Source: Streptosporangium lutulentum
GTDB taxonomy: Bacteria; Actinomycetota; Actinomycetes; Streptosporangiales; Streptosporangiaceae
Direction of reading: 5' to 3'
Assembly (NCBI RefSeq): GCF_030811455.1
Contig: NZ_JAUSQU010000001.1
Coordinates: 9,982,001 to 10,046,000 of the forward strand
DNA: 64,000 bases
The notes below the pieces were generated by a model. It made no database searches and was not told the origin of the DNA. It saw nothing but the letters and a program-made list of their open reading frames with translations. Below, in pieces: positions 25,393 through 33,242 of this stretch. Position 1 is the stretch's first letter; every line of letters starts with the position of its first letter. The position numbers were made by a program, and so were the translations under genes.

Positions 25393-25827
25393 ATGCCAAA
25401 AGTAACGCTGCGCAATATCTTTCATGTCAATAACAGCGTGGAGACGCTCCGCGCGCACCTGAGTCAGCCGCAGAGCCACGTGGGGCTCTCGCCGCTGGTG
25501 GTGGCGGTCAAGGACGTCGAGCGGGGCGAGGACGAGACGCGCTACACCTCGGTCGAGCGGCTCAGGTTCCTCGGCCTCGTCAAATACGACAACATGATCA
25601 AGGTGACGGTGCGGAGCACGCCGAGGACCGTGGAGGGGGAGGTCAAGAGCCCCGGAGGGGTGCGCCTGGACTACCGGTTCACCCTCACCGAGAAGGGCGG
25701 CGGGACCGAGGTCGAGGACATCCTCGTGGTGCACGCGTGGGCCAGGCCGTTGCTGGGCTACGCGGCCAGGAAGGCCCGCGAGGTGCAGCTCGCCCGCGCC
25801 GGGGTCCTGGTCTCGCGCCTGGGCTGA
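25393..25827 (+). CDS. SRPBCC-like (polyketide cyclase/START fold) protein
   Basis: A 144-residue protein with the alternating hydrophobic pattern of the SRPBCC fold: FHVNNSVETLRAHL at the start, central strands (KVTVRSTPRTVEGEVKSPGGVRLDYRFTLTEKGGGTEVEDILVVHA), and a long C-terminal helix (ARPLLGYAARKAREVQLARAGVLV). Such proteins bind small hydrophobic ligands. It lies 23 bp after the phosphotransferase gene and ends at a 14-bp tandem repeat that includes its stop codon. Function unknown. Confidence 0.7.
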   Translation: MPKVTLRNIFHVNNSVETLRAHLSQPQSHVGLSPLVVAVKDVERGEDETRYTSVERLRFLGLVKYDNMIKVTVRSTPRTVEGEVKSPGGVRLDYRFTLTEKGGGTEVEDILVVHAWARPLLGYAARKAREVQLARAGVLVSRLG

Positions 25828-25891
25828 GGCGGCCGGGCTGAGGCGGCCGGGCTGAGGCGGCCGGGCTGAGGCGGCCGGGCTGAGGCGGCCG
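25822..25891 (+). repeat. Five perfect copies of a 14-bp repeat over a stop codon
   Basis: GGCTGAGGCGGCCG is repeated five times without change (starts 25822, 25836, 25850, 25864, 25878). The first copy carries the Gly codon and TGA of the SRPBCC gene. The 14-bp period is not a multiple of three, so copies put TGA in different frames. It lies 29 bp upstream of the iclR-type gene. Confidence 0.95.
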
Positions 25892-25919
25892 GGCCGCGGA
25901 GCGCCCTAGGCTGGGGGGT

Positions 25920-26666
25920 GTGAGAGCGCCCACGGTCACGGGGAAGGTGATGGCCATCCTCGGCGCGTTCCTGCCCGGCGACGTGCGGCTGACGCTCACC
26001 GAGATCTGCCGGCGGGCCGAGCTTCCCCTGGCCACCGGGCACCGGCTGGTCGGGGAGCTGGCGGACGGCGGATTCGTGGAGCGGCTGCCCGACGGGACCT
26101 ACCGGGTCGGGATGAGGCTGTGGCAGATCGGGAGCCAGGCGGCCGAGCCGCGGGAGCTGCGCGAGCTGGCCCTGCCGTACATGGAGGACCTCTACGCCGC
26201 CACCGGCGAGAACGTCCAGCTCGCCGTGCTCCGCGACGATCGGGCGCTGTACGTGGAGCGGCTGCGCGGTCCCCGGTCCGTGCCGATCCTCTCGCGGGTG
26301 GCGGGGGAGCTGCCACTGCACGCCACCGGGGTCGGCAAGGTCCTGCTGGCCTTCGCGGCCCCCGAGACGGTGGACCGGGTGCTCGCGAGGGAGCTCACCG
26401 TGCACGCGCCGAACACGGTGGTGGATCCGGTGCGGCTGCGAGCCGAGCTGGAGGAGATCCGGCGGACCGGGGTGGCCTGCACCCAGGAGGAGATGTCGAT
26501 GGGCACCTGCTCGGTCGCGGTGCCGGTGCGCCGGGGCGCGGACGAGGTGGTGGCGGCGCTGTCGCTGGTGACCTGGCGGCACAACGCCGACCCGCGGCGG
26601 CTGGCGCCCGCGGTGCTGACGGCGGCGAGCGCGCTCTCCCGCGACCTCGCCGCGACGTGCCGCTGA
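25920..26666 (+). CDS. IclR-family regulator of aromatic acid catabolism
   Basis: A 248-residue regulator. The N-terminal winged helix (about 5-65) has LTLTEICRRAELPLATGHRLVGELADGGFVERL; the C-terminal effector domain (about 80-245) has YVERLRGPRSVP, LPLHATGVGKVLLAFA and VACTQEEMSMGTCSVAVPV, all family hallmarks. It is immediately upstream of and co-directional with pobA-pcaHG, so it is the likely controller of that operon, in line with IclR-type PobR/PcaR/PcaU regulators in other bacteria; the ligand would be 4-hydroxybenzoate, protocatechuate or a downstream intermediate. Start GTG 25920. Its last 19 codons are the first copy of a 3-copy tandem repeat. Confidence 0.9.
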   Translation: MRAPTVTGKVMAILGAFLPGDVRLTLTEICRRAELPLATGHRLVGELADGGFVERLPDGTYRVGMRLWQIGSQAAEPRELRELALPYMEDLYAATGENVQLAVLRDDRALYVERLRGPRSVPILSRVAGELPLHATGVGKVLLAFAAPETVDRVLARELTVHAPNTVVDPVRLRAELEEIRRTGVACTQEEMSMGTCSVAVPVRRGADEVVAALSLVTWRHNADPRRLAPAVLTAASALSRDLAATCR

Positions 26667-26830
26667 GCGTCGTGATCGGCGCTCGCGGTGCCGACGGCGG
26701 CGAGCGTGCTCTTCTACGACGTGCCGCTGAGCGTCGTGATCGCGGCGGTCGGCGCTCGCGGTGCCGACGGCGGTGAGCACGCTCTCCCGCGACGTGCCGC
26801 CGGATGTCGTGATCGCGGCGGTTTCCGCTG
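26610..26830 (+). repeat. Three-copy 73-75 bp repeat built from the 3' end of the IclR gene
   Basis: Copies start at GCGGTG 26610, 26685 and 26758. The first contains the final 19 codons and TGA of the IclR gene; the two others lie in the gap before pobA and keep motifs GCGGTGCCGACGGCGG, CGACGTGCCGC and GTCGTGATCGCGGCGG with substitutions. The third copy ends exactly at the palindromic operator. Confidence 0.85.
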
Positions 26831-26837
26831 AGCGGAA
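26823..26837. promoter_or_regulatory. Palindromic operator in front of pobA
   Basis: TTCCGC-TGA-GCGGAA: perfect 6-bp arms around a 3-bp spacer, 43 bp upstream of the pobA ATG. Length and symmetry match the roughly 15-bp palindromes bound by IclR-family regulators, and an IclR gene is adjacent. Likely the site controlling pobA-pcaHG. Confidence 0.7.
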
Positions 26838-26880
26838 GGTTGTGGCGCGAGCGGTGTGACCGGTACGGAATGCTCGGATC

Positions 26881-28059
26881 ATGCGAACTCAGGTCGGGAT
26901 CGTCGGCGCGGGACCCGCCGGACTGCTTCTCTCCCATCTGCTCCATCTGCGGGGCATCGACTCGGTGGTGCTGGAAGCTCGCAGCAGGGAGTACGTCGAA
27001 CAGCGGGTGCGCGCCGGCGTGCTGGAGCAGGGCACGGTGGACCTGCTCAACGAGGCGGGCGTCGGCGAGCGGATGCGGAAGGAGGGGCTGCCCCACCACG
27101 GCATCGAGCTGAGGTACGGCGGGGCCGGGCACCGGATCCCGTTCGAGAAGCTCGTCCCCGGGCGGGCCATCACCGTGTACGGCCAGCAGGAGGTCGTCAA
27201 GGACCTGATCGCCCGGCGGCTGGCCGACGGGGGGAAGATCCTCTTCGACGTCCCCGACGTGGCCCCGCACTCGCTGGAGAAGAGCCCCTACCTCACCTTC
27301 CAGGGCGAGCGCCTCGACTGCGACGTCATCGCCGGGTGCGACGGTTTCCACGGGGTCTGCAGGCCGTCGATCCCCGAGGGGGTCCTGTCGATCTTCCAGC
27401 GGGACTACCCGTTCGCCTGGCTGGGCATCCTCGCCCGGGTCCCGCCGTCGTCGGAGGAGCTGATCTACGCTCACAGCGACCGGGGCTTCGCGCTGCACAG
27501 CATGCGGACCCCGGAGATCAGCCGCTTCTACCTCCAGGTTCCGACCGACACCTCGATCGACGACTGGCCGGACGAGCGGATCTGGGCCGAGTTGCGGGCC
27601 CGCCTGGAGACGGTCCCCGGATTCGAGCTGACCGAGGGGCCGATCTTCGCCAAGGACGTGTCGGCGATGCGCTCCTTCGTCGCCGAGCCCATGCGCCACG
27701 GCAACCTCTACCTCGCCGGGGACGCCGCCCACATCGTGCCGCCCACCGGGGCCAAGGGACTCAACCTGGCCGTCGCGGACGTCCGGCTGCTGACCGCGGC
27801 CCTGGCCGACTTCTACGAGACGGGCTCCACCGGGCTGCTGGACTCCTACTCCGCCACCTGCCTGAAGAGGGTCTGGCGTGCCCAGCACTTCTCCTGGTGG
27901 ATGACCACGCTGCTGCACACCTTCGAGGCCGACGACGCCTACGGAGGGCGTCTGCAGACCTCCCACCTCGACTACGTCACCTCCTCGACGGCCGCCGCGA
28001 CCACGCTCGCGGAGAACTACGTCGGCCTGCCCTTCGAACCCGGAGCATCCCATGCATGA
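26881..28059 (+). CDS. pobA: 4-hydroxybenzoate 3-monooxygenase
   Basis: A 392-residue FAD-dependent aromatic hydroxylase converting 4-hydroxybenzoate, O2 and NAD(P)H to protocatechuate. FAD-binding GAGPAG lies at residues 9-14, the second-nucleotide motif DCDVIAGCDGFHG in the middle and the GD motif LYLAGDAAHIVPPTGAKGLNLA near 280. VRAGVLEQGTVDLL and the C-terminal WWMTTLLHTF match PobA enzymes closely, and length is normal. It is first in a pobA-pcaH-pcaG operon, overlapping pcaH by eight bases, with an IclR-type operator upstream. Confidence 0.95.
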   Translation: MRTQVGIVGAGPAGLLLSHLLHLRGIDSVVLEARSREYVEQRVRAGVLEQGTVDLLNEAGVGERMRKEGLPHHGIELRYGGAGHRIPFEKLVPGRAITVYGQQEVVKDLIARRLADGGKILFDVPDVAPHSLEKSPYLTFQGERLDCDVIAGCDGFHGVCRPSIPEGVLSIFQRDYPFAWLGILARVPPSSEELIYAHSDRGFALHSMRTPEISRFYLQVPTDTSIDDWPDERIWAELRARLETVPGFELTEGPIFAKDVSAMRSFVAEPMRHGNLYLAGDAAHIVPPTGAKGLNLAVADVRLLTAALADFYETGSTGLLDSYSATCLKRVWRAQHFSWWMTTLLHTFEADDAYGGRLQTSHLDYVTSSTAAATTLAENYVGLPFEPGASHA

Positions 28060-28729
28060 CGATCCACACCCGCACTACCTCACCCCCTCCTACGGCAGTA
28101 CGGTGCTGCGCGCCCCCTCGGAGTCGCTGGTGCGGCCCGCCTTCGATCCCGAGGCGATGGAGCTGGTGGACCCGGTCTACGGCCACCAGCCGGTCGGACC
28201 GCTCGACAACGATCTGACCAGGCAGCACGAGGGCGAGCCCATCGGCGAGCGCATCGTCGTCACCGGCCGGGTCCTCGACAGCCGGGGGCGGGCCGTACCG
28301 AACACGCTGGTGGAGCTCTGGCAGGCCAACGCCACCGGCAGGTACGCCCATCCGGTGGACCAGCACCCGGCCCCGCTCGACCCCAACTTCACCGGCGCCG
28401 GCCGCTGCCTGACCGACGCCGACGGCAACTACCGGTTCGTCACGATCAAGCCCGGCGCCTATCCGTGGCGTAACCACCACAACGCCTGGCGGCCCGCGCA
28501 CATCCACTTCTCGGTGTTCGGGACCGCGTTCACCCAGCGGCTGGTCACCCAGATGTACTTCCCCGGAGACCCGCTCTTCGCCTACGACCCGATCTTCCAG
28601 TCGGTCCCCGACCCCAAGGACCGCGAACGGCTCGTCTGCGCCTTCGACATGGACGTCACCGAGCCCGAGTGGGCGCTCGGCTACCGGTGGGACATCGTGC
28701 TGGGCGCGACCCCCTTCGAGGAGGAATGA
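28052..28729 (+). CDS. pcaH: Protocatechuate 3,4-dioxygenase beta subunit
   Basis: A 225-residue intradiol dioxygenase subunit carrying the non-haem Fe(III) site. The expected ligands are visible: Tyr in ATGRYAHP, Tyr in KPGAYPWRN and the two His of WRPAHIHFS. VELWQANATGRYAHPVDQH and APLDPNFTGAGRCLTDADGNYRF are typical of PcaH. With PcaG it opens protocatechuate to 3-carboxy-cis,cis-muconate. It starts inside the end of pobA (ATG 28052) and its TGA overlaps the pcaG start, so three genes are tightly coupled. The later pathway genes (pcaB, C, D, I, J) are not in the window. Confidence 0.95.
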   Translation: MHDDPHPHYLTPSYGSTVLRAPSESLVRPAFDPEAMELVDPVYGHQPVGPLDNDLTRQHEGEPIGERIVVTGRVLDSRGRAVPNTLVELWQANATGRYAHPVDQHPAPLDPNFTGAGRCLTDADGNYRFVTIKPGAYPWRNHHNAWRPAHIHFSVFGTAFTQRLVTQMYFPGDPLFAYDPIFQSVPDPKDRERLVCAFDMDVTEPEWALGYRWDIVLGATPFEEE

Positions 28730-29193
28730 TGCTGACCCCGTCACAGACCGTGGGCCCGTTCTACGGGTATGCCCTGCCGTACGCCGAAGGGCCCTTCGTG
28801 GCGCCCGAGGACCACCCGGACGCGATCGAGTTGCACGGAGTGGTGACGGACGGCGCGGGCGAGCCGGTGCCGGACGCGTTGCTGGAGATCTGCCAGCCGG
28901 GCCTGTTCGGCCGCTGCCCCACCGAGGCGGACGGTTCCTACCGTTTCCGCACCGCCAGGCCCGACGCCTACATCCCGGTGCTCGTGTTCGCCCGTGGCCT
29001 GCTCAAGCCGGTCTGGACCCGCGCCTACCTCGACGACGAGGCGCCGTTCCTGGCCCAGGTGGACCCCCTGCGGCGGAGCACGCTGGTCGCCTCGCCCTCG
29101 GGGGAGCGGTCCTACCGGTTCGACATCCGGATGCGGGGCGACGGGGAGACCGTGTTCTTCGATCACACCGGATACGCGGGCCCGGAGGCCTGA
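28729..29193 (+). CDS. pcaG: Protocatechuate 3,4-dioxygenase alpha subunit
   Basis: A 154-residue subunit that pairs with PcaH. It begins MLTPSQTVGPFYGYALPY, a classic PcaG start, followed by the intradiol signature region (LHGVVTDGAGEPVPDALLEICQPG, DGSYRFRTARPDAYIPVLVFARGLLKPVWTRAYLDDE). As usual for alpha subunits, it lacks the iron-ligand set of the beta subunit. Two adjacent ATGs (28726, 28729) follow GAGGA; the second has the better spacing and overlaps the pcaH stop by one base. A strong terminator follows. Confidence 0.93.
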   Translation: MLTPSQTVGPFYGYALPYAEGPFVAPEDHPDAIELHGVVTDGAGEPVPDALLEICQPGLFGRCPTEADGSYRFRTARPDAYIPVLVFARGLLKPVWTRAYLDDEAPFLAQVDPLRRSTLVASPSGERSYRFDIRMRGDGETVFFDHTGYAGPEA

Positions 29194-29204
29194 CGCGATT
29201 TCCC

Positions 29205-29238
29205 GAAGGGGGCGGCCGGTTTCCCGGCCGCCCCCTTC
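29205..29238. terminator. Bidirectional terminator after pcaG
   Basis: Perfect 15-bp stem (GAAGGGGGCGGCCGG with its complement) and a TTTC loop, between pcaG and the converging 5'-nucleotidase gene. Strong GC stem without a long U-run. Confidence 0.85.
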
Positions 29239-29273
29239 CGTTGTCACATGTCGTGCGAGGAGCCCTCGTCAGG

Positions 29274-31031
29274 TCAGAAGAGCGGCTTGCCGTCGCGGGT
29301 CAGCTTCCAGTTGGCCTCGGTGAAGCCGGCGGGGTCGATGACCCCGGTCGCCGTCGCGTAGTCGATCAGCGCCTGGCGGATCTCCACCTGGGCGTTGTAG
29401 ACCACCGGGGCGGTCGTGACGTGCGGGAAGCCCCCGCCGCCCGACTGGCGGTAGTTGTTGATCGCGACCACGAACTGCTGGTCGGCGGCGACCGGGGCGC
29501 CCTGGTAGGACAGCCCGGCGATCCGCTGGCCGACCGGCTTGGCGACGTCCACGTCGTAGGTGACGCCGGAGAACTGGTCGTAGTTGTAGTCCGGGGTGCC
29601 GCTCGCGTTGGTCAGCGCGGAGAGGTCGACCGGGGCGTCCGGCGCGAGCTGGTTGAAGTACCTGGCCGAGTACTCCAGGTAGTCCTTCAGCTGGGCCCCG
29701 GTGAGCTTCACGGCCATCAGCGTGTTGTCGTAGATGTACAGGCCCGCCATGTCACGCACGCTGATCGGCCCGGCCGGGAAGGTCGCGCTCCGGCTGAACG
29801 GCGCGGCGATCGACAGCACCGGCAGCGCGGCGTCCGCCGTACCCTCCAGGGCCTTCTTCACCGTCTCGGTCTGGACCTTGTGGATGTAGTCCAGGATCGG
29901 GGTGTCCTTGTACGGCGACTCGGCCGCCAGCAACTCCTCCTTGGACTGGGCCACCACCGTGTTGACGTACTTGACCGTGGTGTCGTGCTGCTTCTTCATG
30001 AGAGCGACGATCTTCGGGTCCTCGCCCACCGTGTTGGTGTTCAGCGTGGCGGAGGACTTGCCGGTGACCGTCCACTTGCCGCGCTTCTTGGTGAGCTGGA
30101 AGTCGATCACGCTCAGCCGCTGACCCCACCGGCTGGGCTCGGTGAGCAGCACCTGCTGCCCGGTGACCTTGTTGGTGACGAACTTCTGCGCCACCTCGTT
30201 GTGCGCGTGCCCGAACAGCACCGCGTCGATGCCCGGAACCTGCTCGGCGACCATGGCCGAGGCGTTCTCGATCGGCAGTTCGCTGCCGTAGGAGGACATC
30301 CCGTTGTCGCCCGCGTGCGCGGTGACCACGACGACGTCCGCGCCCCGGCCGCGGATGACCGGCACCCACTTCTTGGCGCTGGCGACCAGGTCGGTGAAGC
30401 GGAGCTTGCCCTCGACGTTGCCCTTGTCCCAGATCGCCACGCCCGGGTTGGTCAGGCCGAGCACGCCGACGCGGATCGGCTTCTCGCCCTTGACCTTCAT
30501 CGTCTTGATGGTGAACGGCTCGTAGGCGGGCAGGCCCGACTTGGCGTACACGGCGTTGGCGCCGAGCACGGGGGCCTTCATCTGCTTCACCCACGTGGCC
30601 AGCAACGGCAGCCCGTAGTTGAACTCGTGGTTGCCGAGCGTCACCGCGTCGTAGCCGATGGCGTTCATCGCGCGGGCCATCGGGTGGAGTTCGCCGGTCT
30701 CGTTGACCGGCTCGACCTTGGCGTAGTAGTAGGCCAGAGGCGTGCCCTGGATGGTGTCGCCGGAGTCGAACAGCAGGGTGTGGTCCGCGCCGCGCTCGCG
30801 GCGGATCTTGTTGACCAGCGTCGAGACCTTGGCCAGGCCGATGTCGTTGGCCCTGCTGTCGTTGTACTCCGCGTTGTTGAAGTAGTCCCAGTTGAGGGTG
30901 TTGCCGTGCAGGTCCGAGGTGCCCATCACGGTCACCGTCACGGACTTGTCGGGGGAGGCGTACGCGACGGTCGGAGCGGCCATGACCGTCAGTCCGGCCA
31001 TGCCGAGTATGGCGAGTTTCTTACTACGCAT
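29274..31031 (-). CDS. Secreted 5'-nucleotidase / cyclic-nucleotide phosphodiesterase
   Basis: A 585-residue exported enzyme with a Sec signal peptide ending near YASPD (about residue 27). The metallophosphatase domain has all metal motifs: TSDLHGN, LFDSGDTIQG, LGNHEFNYG, VTAHAGDNG and LFGHAHNEV. The C-terminal 5'-nucleotidase domain (about 370-560) binds the base and has NNYRQSGGGGFP. Such enzymes hydrolyse extracellular nucleotides to nucleosides and phosphate, or 2',3'-cyclic nucleotides; sequence alone does not separate these. It stands alone, convergent with pcaG. Confidence 0.9.
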   Translation of the reverse strand: MRSKKLAILGMAGLTVMAAPTVAYASPDKSVTVTVMGTSDLHGNTLNWDYFNNAEYNDSRANDIGLAKVSTLVNKIRRERGADHTLLFDSGDTIQGTPLAYYYAKVEPVNETGELHPMARAMNAIGYDAVTLGNHEFNYGLPLLATWVKQMKAPVLGANAVYAKSGLPAYEPFTIKTMKVKGEKPIRVGVLGLTNPGVAIWDKGNVEGKLRFTDLVASAKKWVPVIRGRGADVVVVTAHAGDNGMSSYGSELPIENASAMVAEQVPGIDAVLFGHAHNEVAQKFVTNKVTGQQVLLTEPSRWGQRLSVIDFQLTKKRGKWTVTGKSSATLNTNTVGEDPKIVALMKKQHDTTVKYVNTVVAQSKEELLAAESPYKDTPILDYIHKVQTETVKKALEGTADAALPVLSIAAPFSRSATFPAGPISVRDMAGLYIYDNTLMAVKLTGAQLKDYLEYSARYFNQLAPDAPVDLSALTNASGTPDYNYDQFSGVTYDVDVAKPVGQRIAGLSYQGAPVAADQQFVVAINNYRQSGGGGFPHVTTAPVVYNAQVEIRQALIDYATATGVIDPAGFTEANWKLTRDGKPLF

Positions 31032-31151
31032 GTGACCACAGAGTAACCATTCAAGGTTGCCCGCCGATTACGGCATCCTTACAAGCTGGCATGATCACAG
31101 GCCAGAAGGGTGAAAACGGGGTAAATCATCCATCTGGTCCGTCGGAGGCGG

Positions 31152-31760
31152 TCATTCACCCTCGCGGGGGCGGACGAGGCCGTGCTCGTAGGCGTACCGG
31201 ACGGTCTCGGCGCGATCGCGCAGGTGGAGTTTGGCCAGCAGGCGGTTGATGTGGGTGCCGACCGTGGACTCGGTGACGAACAGTGCGGCGGCGATCTCGG
31301 AGTTGCTCAGGCCGCGGCAGATCAGCGTGAGGACCTCCCGCTCCCGCCGGGTGACGGTCTCCGGGACGGGGGCGGCGCCCACGTAGCCCGCCATGACCCG
31401 GGCGGTGACCGCGGGGTCGAGCACGGCCATGCCGCTCACCGCCGTGCGGATCGCGGTGAACAACCGCTCGGGCGGCGACACCTTGAGCAGGAAGCCGCTG
31501 ATCCCGGCGCGCAGCGCCCCGTCGAGGTTCTCGTCGGTGTCGTAGGTCGTCAGAATGAGGATCTTCGGCGGGTCCGGGTCGGCCAGGAGTTCGCGGGCGG
31601 CGGCGATGCCTGACAGACGGGGCATCGAGATGTCGAGCAGCATCAGATCGGGCCGGAGCCGCCTGGCCGTCTCCACGGCCTCGCGTCCGTCCACGGCCTC
31701 GCCGATCACCTGGATGTCCGGCTGGGTGCCGATGACGAGCCGGAGCCTACGGCGGATCAT
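31152..31760 (-). CDS. NarL/FixJ-type response regulator, N-terminally truncated
   Basis: A 202-residue open frame with most of a receiver domain (phospho-acceptor Asp in LMLLDISMP, switch Thr in ILTTYD, Lys in GFLLKV) and a LuxR-type helix-turn-helix (VTRREREVLTLICRGLSNSEIAAALFVTESTVGTHINRLLAKL). The first ATG is at 31760, but a receiver normally begins about eight residues earlier with a hydrophobic strand and an acidic pair. Reading upstream in frame gives AEDDQAM, so the acidic pair is there, yet the preceding strand and start codon are missing. No histidine kinase gene is adjacent. It is probably a truncated, possibly inactive gene at a rearrangement junction. Confidence 0.75.
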   Translation of the reverse strand: MIRRRLRLVIGTQPDIQVIGEAVDGREAVETARRLRPDLMLLDISMPRLSGIAAARELLADPDPPKILILTTYDTDENLDGALRAGISGFLLKVSPPERLFTAIRTAVSGMAVLDPAVTARVMAGYVGAAPVPETVTRREREVLTLICRGLSNSEIAAALFVTESTVGTHINRLLAKLHLRDRAETVRYAYEHGLVRPREGE

Positions 31761-31850
31761 GGCCTGGTCGTCTTCGGCGCCGTCGGCGTGGCGATGATCC
31801 GGATGACCGACGGGGAGTGGAACCCCGCGCGGGAGCCGGTCTCTGTGTGA
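31761..31850 (+). pseudogene. Possible 3' remnant of a membrane-protein gene
   Basis: On the plus strand, against the response regulator, positions 31761-31850 read GLVVFGAVGVAMIRMTDGEW and then NPAREPVSV before TGA. This looks like the last membrane helix and polar tail of a transporter-like protein with no 5' part. The stop lies in a 13-bp tandem repeat. Identification rests on pattern only. Confidence 0.4.
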
Positions 31851-31871
31851 GATCGCGGTGTGAGATCGCGG
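31846..31871 (+). repeat. Perfect 13-bp tandem duplication
   Basis: TGTGAGATCGCGG occurs twice in immediate succession (31846-31858, 31859-31871), including the TGA of the putative membrane-protein remnant. Confidence 0.95.
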
Positions 31872-31886
31872 CCCCCCGCACGTGGA

Positions 31887-32867
31887 TCAGCGCTCGAGGC
31901 CGGACATGTCCCGGTAGCGGTCGCCCTGGACGGCCCCTGCCGGCACGGCGGCCTCGAGCGCGGCGAGCTGGCCGGAGGTCAGCGTGACGTCGGCCGCCGC
32001 CGCGTTCTCCTCCAGGTAACGCAGTCGCTTGGTGCCCGGGATCGGGATGACGTCCTCGCCCTGGGCCAGCAGCCAGGCGAGGGAGAGCTGGGCCGGAGTG
32101 CAGCCCACCTCTTCGGCGATCCTGCGGACCTCGCCGACGAGCGTCTCGTTGTGCGCCCCGTTCTCCCCGCTGAAACGCGGAATGTTCTTGCGGAAGTCGC
32201 CGTCGGGCAACTCCTCGGCGGGGGGCAGCGTGCCGCCGAGGAGCCCCCGGCTGATCGGCGAGTAGGCCACCAGCGCGATGCCCAGCTCCCGGGCGGCCGG
32301 CAGGATCTCCGCCTCCAGCCCACGGGTGAACAACGAGTACTCGCTCTGCAGGGCGGAGATCGGGTGGGTGGCGTGGGCCCTCCTCAGGGTCTCCGCGCTC
32401 ACCTCCGACAGGCCGATCCTGCCGACCTTGCCCGCGGCGACCAGTTCGCCCATCGCGCCGACGGTGTCCTCGATGGGCACCTTCGGGTCGCGGCGGTGCG
32501 CGTAGTACAGGTCGATGTGGTCCACGCCCAGCCGCCGGAGCGAGGCGTCGGCGGCCTTCCTCACGTACTCGGGGCTGCCGTCGACGCCTCGGTAAGCCGG
32601 GTCGTCGCTCCGGAGGATGCCGAACTTGGTGGCCAGCACCACCTCGTCCCGGCGATCGGAGATCGCCCGGCCGACCAGTTCCTCGTTGTGGCCCCTGCCG
32701 TACGTATCGGAGGTGTCCAGGAAGTTCACGCCGAGGTCGAGGGCGTGGCGGATGACCGCGATCGACTCGGTCTCGTCGGCCTCGCCGTAGAACTCCGACA
32801 TTCCCATGCAGCCGAGCCCGATGGCCGAGACCTCCGGGCCCTTCCGGCCGAGACGGCGCCTGTTCAT
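31887..32867 (-). CDS. Aldo/keto reductase
   Basis: A 326-residue NADPH-dependent oxidoreductase of the AKR superfamily (YajO/AKR13-like). The catalytic tetrad is visible: Asp and Tyr in FLDTSDTYGRGHNEELVG, Lys in VVLATKFGI and a His in the DLYYAHRRD strand. The cofactor loop is IPIPGTKRLRYLEENAAAA. The start ATG overlaps the MerR gene stop by four bases (ATGA), so it is the second gene of a MerR-controlled operon, suggesting induction by an electrophile or redox stress (inference). Confidence 0.92.
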   Translation of the reverse strand: MNRRRLGRKGPEVSAIGLGCMGMSEFYGEADETESIAVIRHALDLGVNFLDTSDTYGRGHNEELVGRAISDRRDEVVLATKFGILRSDDPAYRGVDGSPEYVRKAADASLRRLGVDHIDLYYAHRRDPKVPIEDTVGAMGELVAAGKVGRIGLSEVSAETLRRAHATHPISALQSEYSLFTRGLEAEILPAARELGIALVAYSPISRGLLGGTLPPAEELPDGDFRKNIPRFSGENGAHNETLVGEVRRIAEEVGCTPAQLSLAWLLAQGEDVIPIPGTKRLRYLEENAAAADVTLTSGQLAALEAAVPAGAVQGDRYRDMSGLER

Positions 32868-33226
32868 TCGTTCTCCTGAGTGTTGTAGAAGTCAATCTTG
32901 TGGTCGAGGACCTCCAGGTCCCCGGTGAGCTGCGAGATCTGTGCCCTGACCCGTTCCCGGTGGGTCTCCAGCAGCCGCCGCCGCGTGGCGAAGGTCTCCG
33001 GGCCCTGCCTGCGCAGCTCGGCGTATCGGCACATGTCCGCTATGGGCATGCCGGTCGATCTCAGCCTGGTGAGGAAGTCGAGCCAGGTCAGATCGGGCTC
33101 CGTGTAGCTGCGATGCCCGTTCATGCTCCGGTCCACCGCGTGAATGAGCCCGATGCGCTCGTAGTAGCGCAAGGTGTGCGCGCTCAGCCCCGACTTGCGC
33201 GAGGCCTCCTGGATGGTCATCCCCAT
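32864..33226 (-). CDS. MerR-family transcriptional regulator
   Basis: A 120-residue regulator with the N-terminal winged helix MTIQEASRKSGLSAHTLRYYERIGLI, the R-S-Y wing (GHRSYTEPDLTWLDFLTRLRSTGMP) and a C-terminal dimerisation helix (LLETHRERVRAQISQLTGDLEVLDHKIDFYN). It has no Cys in the effector region, so it is not a metal or SoxR-type sensor and belongs with the small MerR proteins that control aldo/keto reductases. ATG 33226 follows AAGGTGG. It is translationally coupled to the reductase gene and has a dyad upstream that it probably binds itself. Confidence 0.9.
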   Translation of the reverse strand: MGMTIQEASRKSGLSAHTLRYYERIGLIHAVDRSMNGHRSYTEPDLTWLDFLTRLRSTGMPIADMCRYAELRRQGPETFATRRRLLETHRERVRAQISQLTGDLEVLDHKIDFYNTQENE

Positions 33227-33242
33227 GCACACCACCTTGCGC

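Noticed and set aside
25822..25891. CRISPR-like array
   Set aside because: Repeats are contiguous 14-mers without spacers and there are no cas genes.
29241..31046. 601-codon plus-strand frame antisense to the 5'-nucleotidase
   Set aside because: Shadow of the nucleotidase gene; it lacks motifs, whereas the minus strand has all metallophosphatase signatures and a signal peptide.
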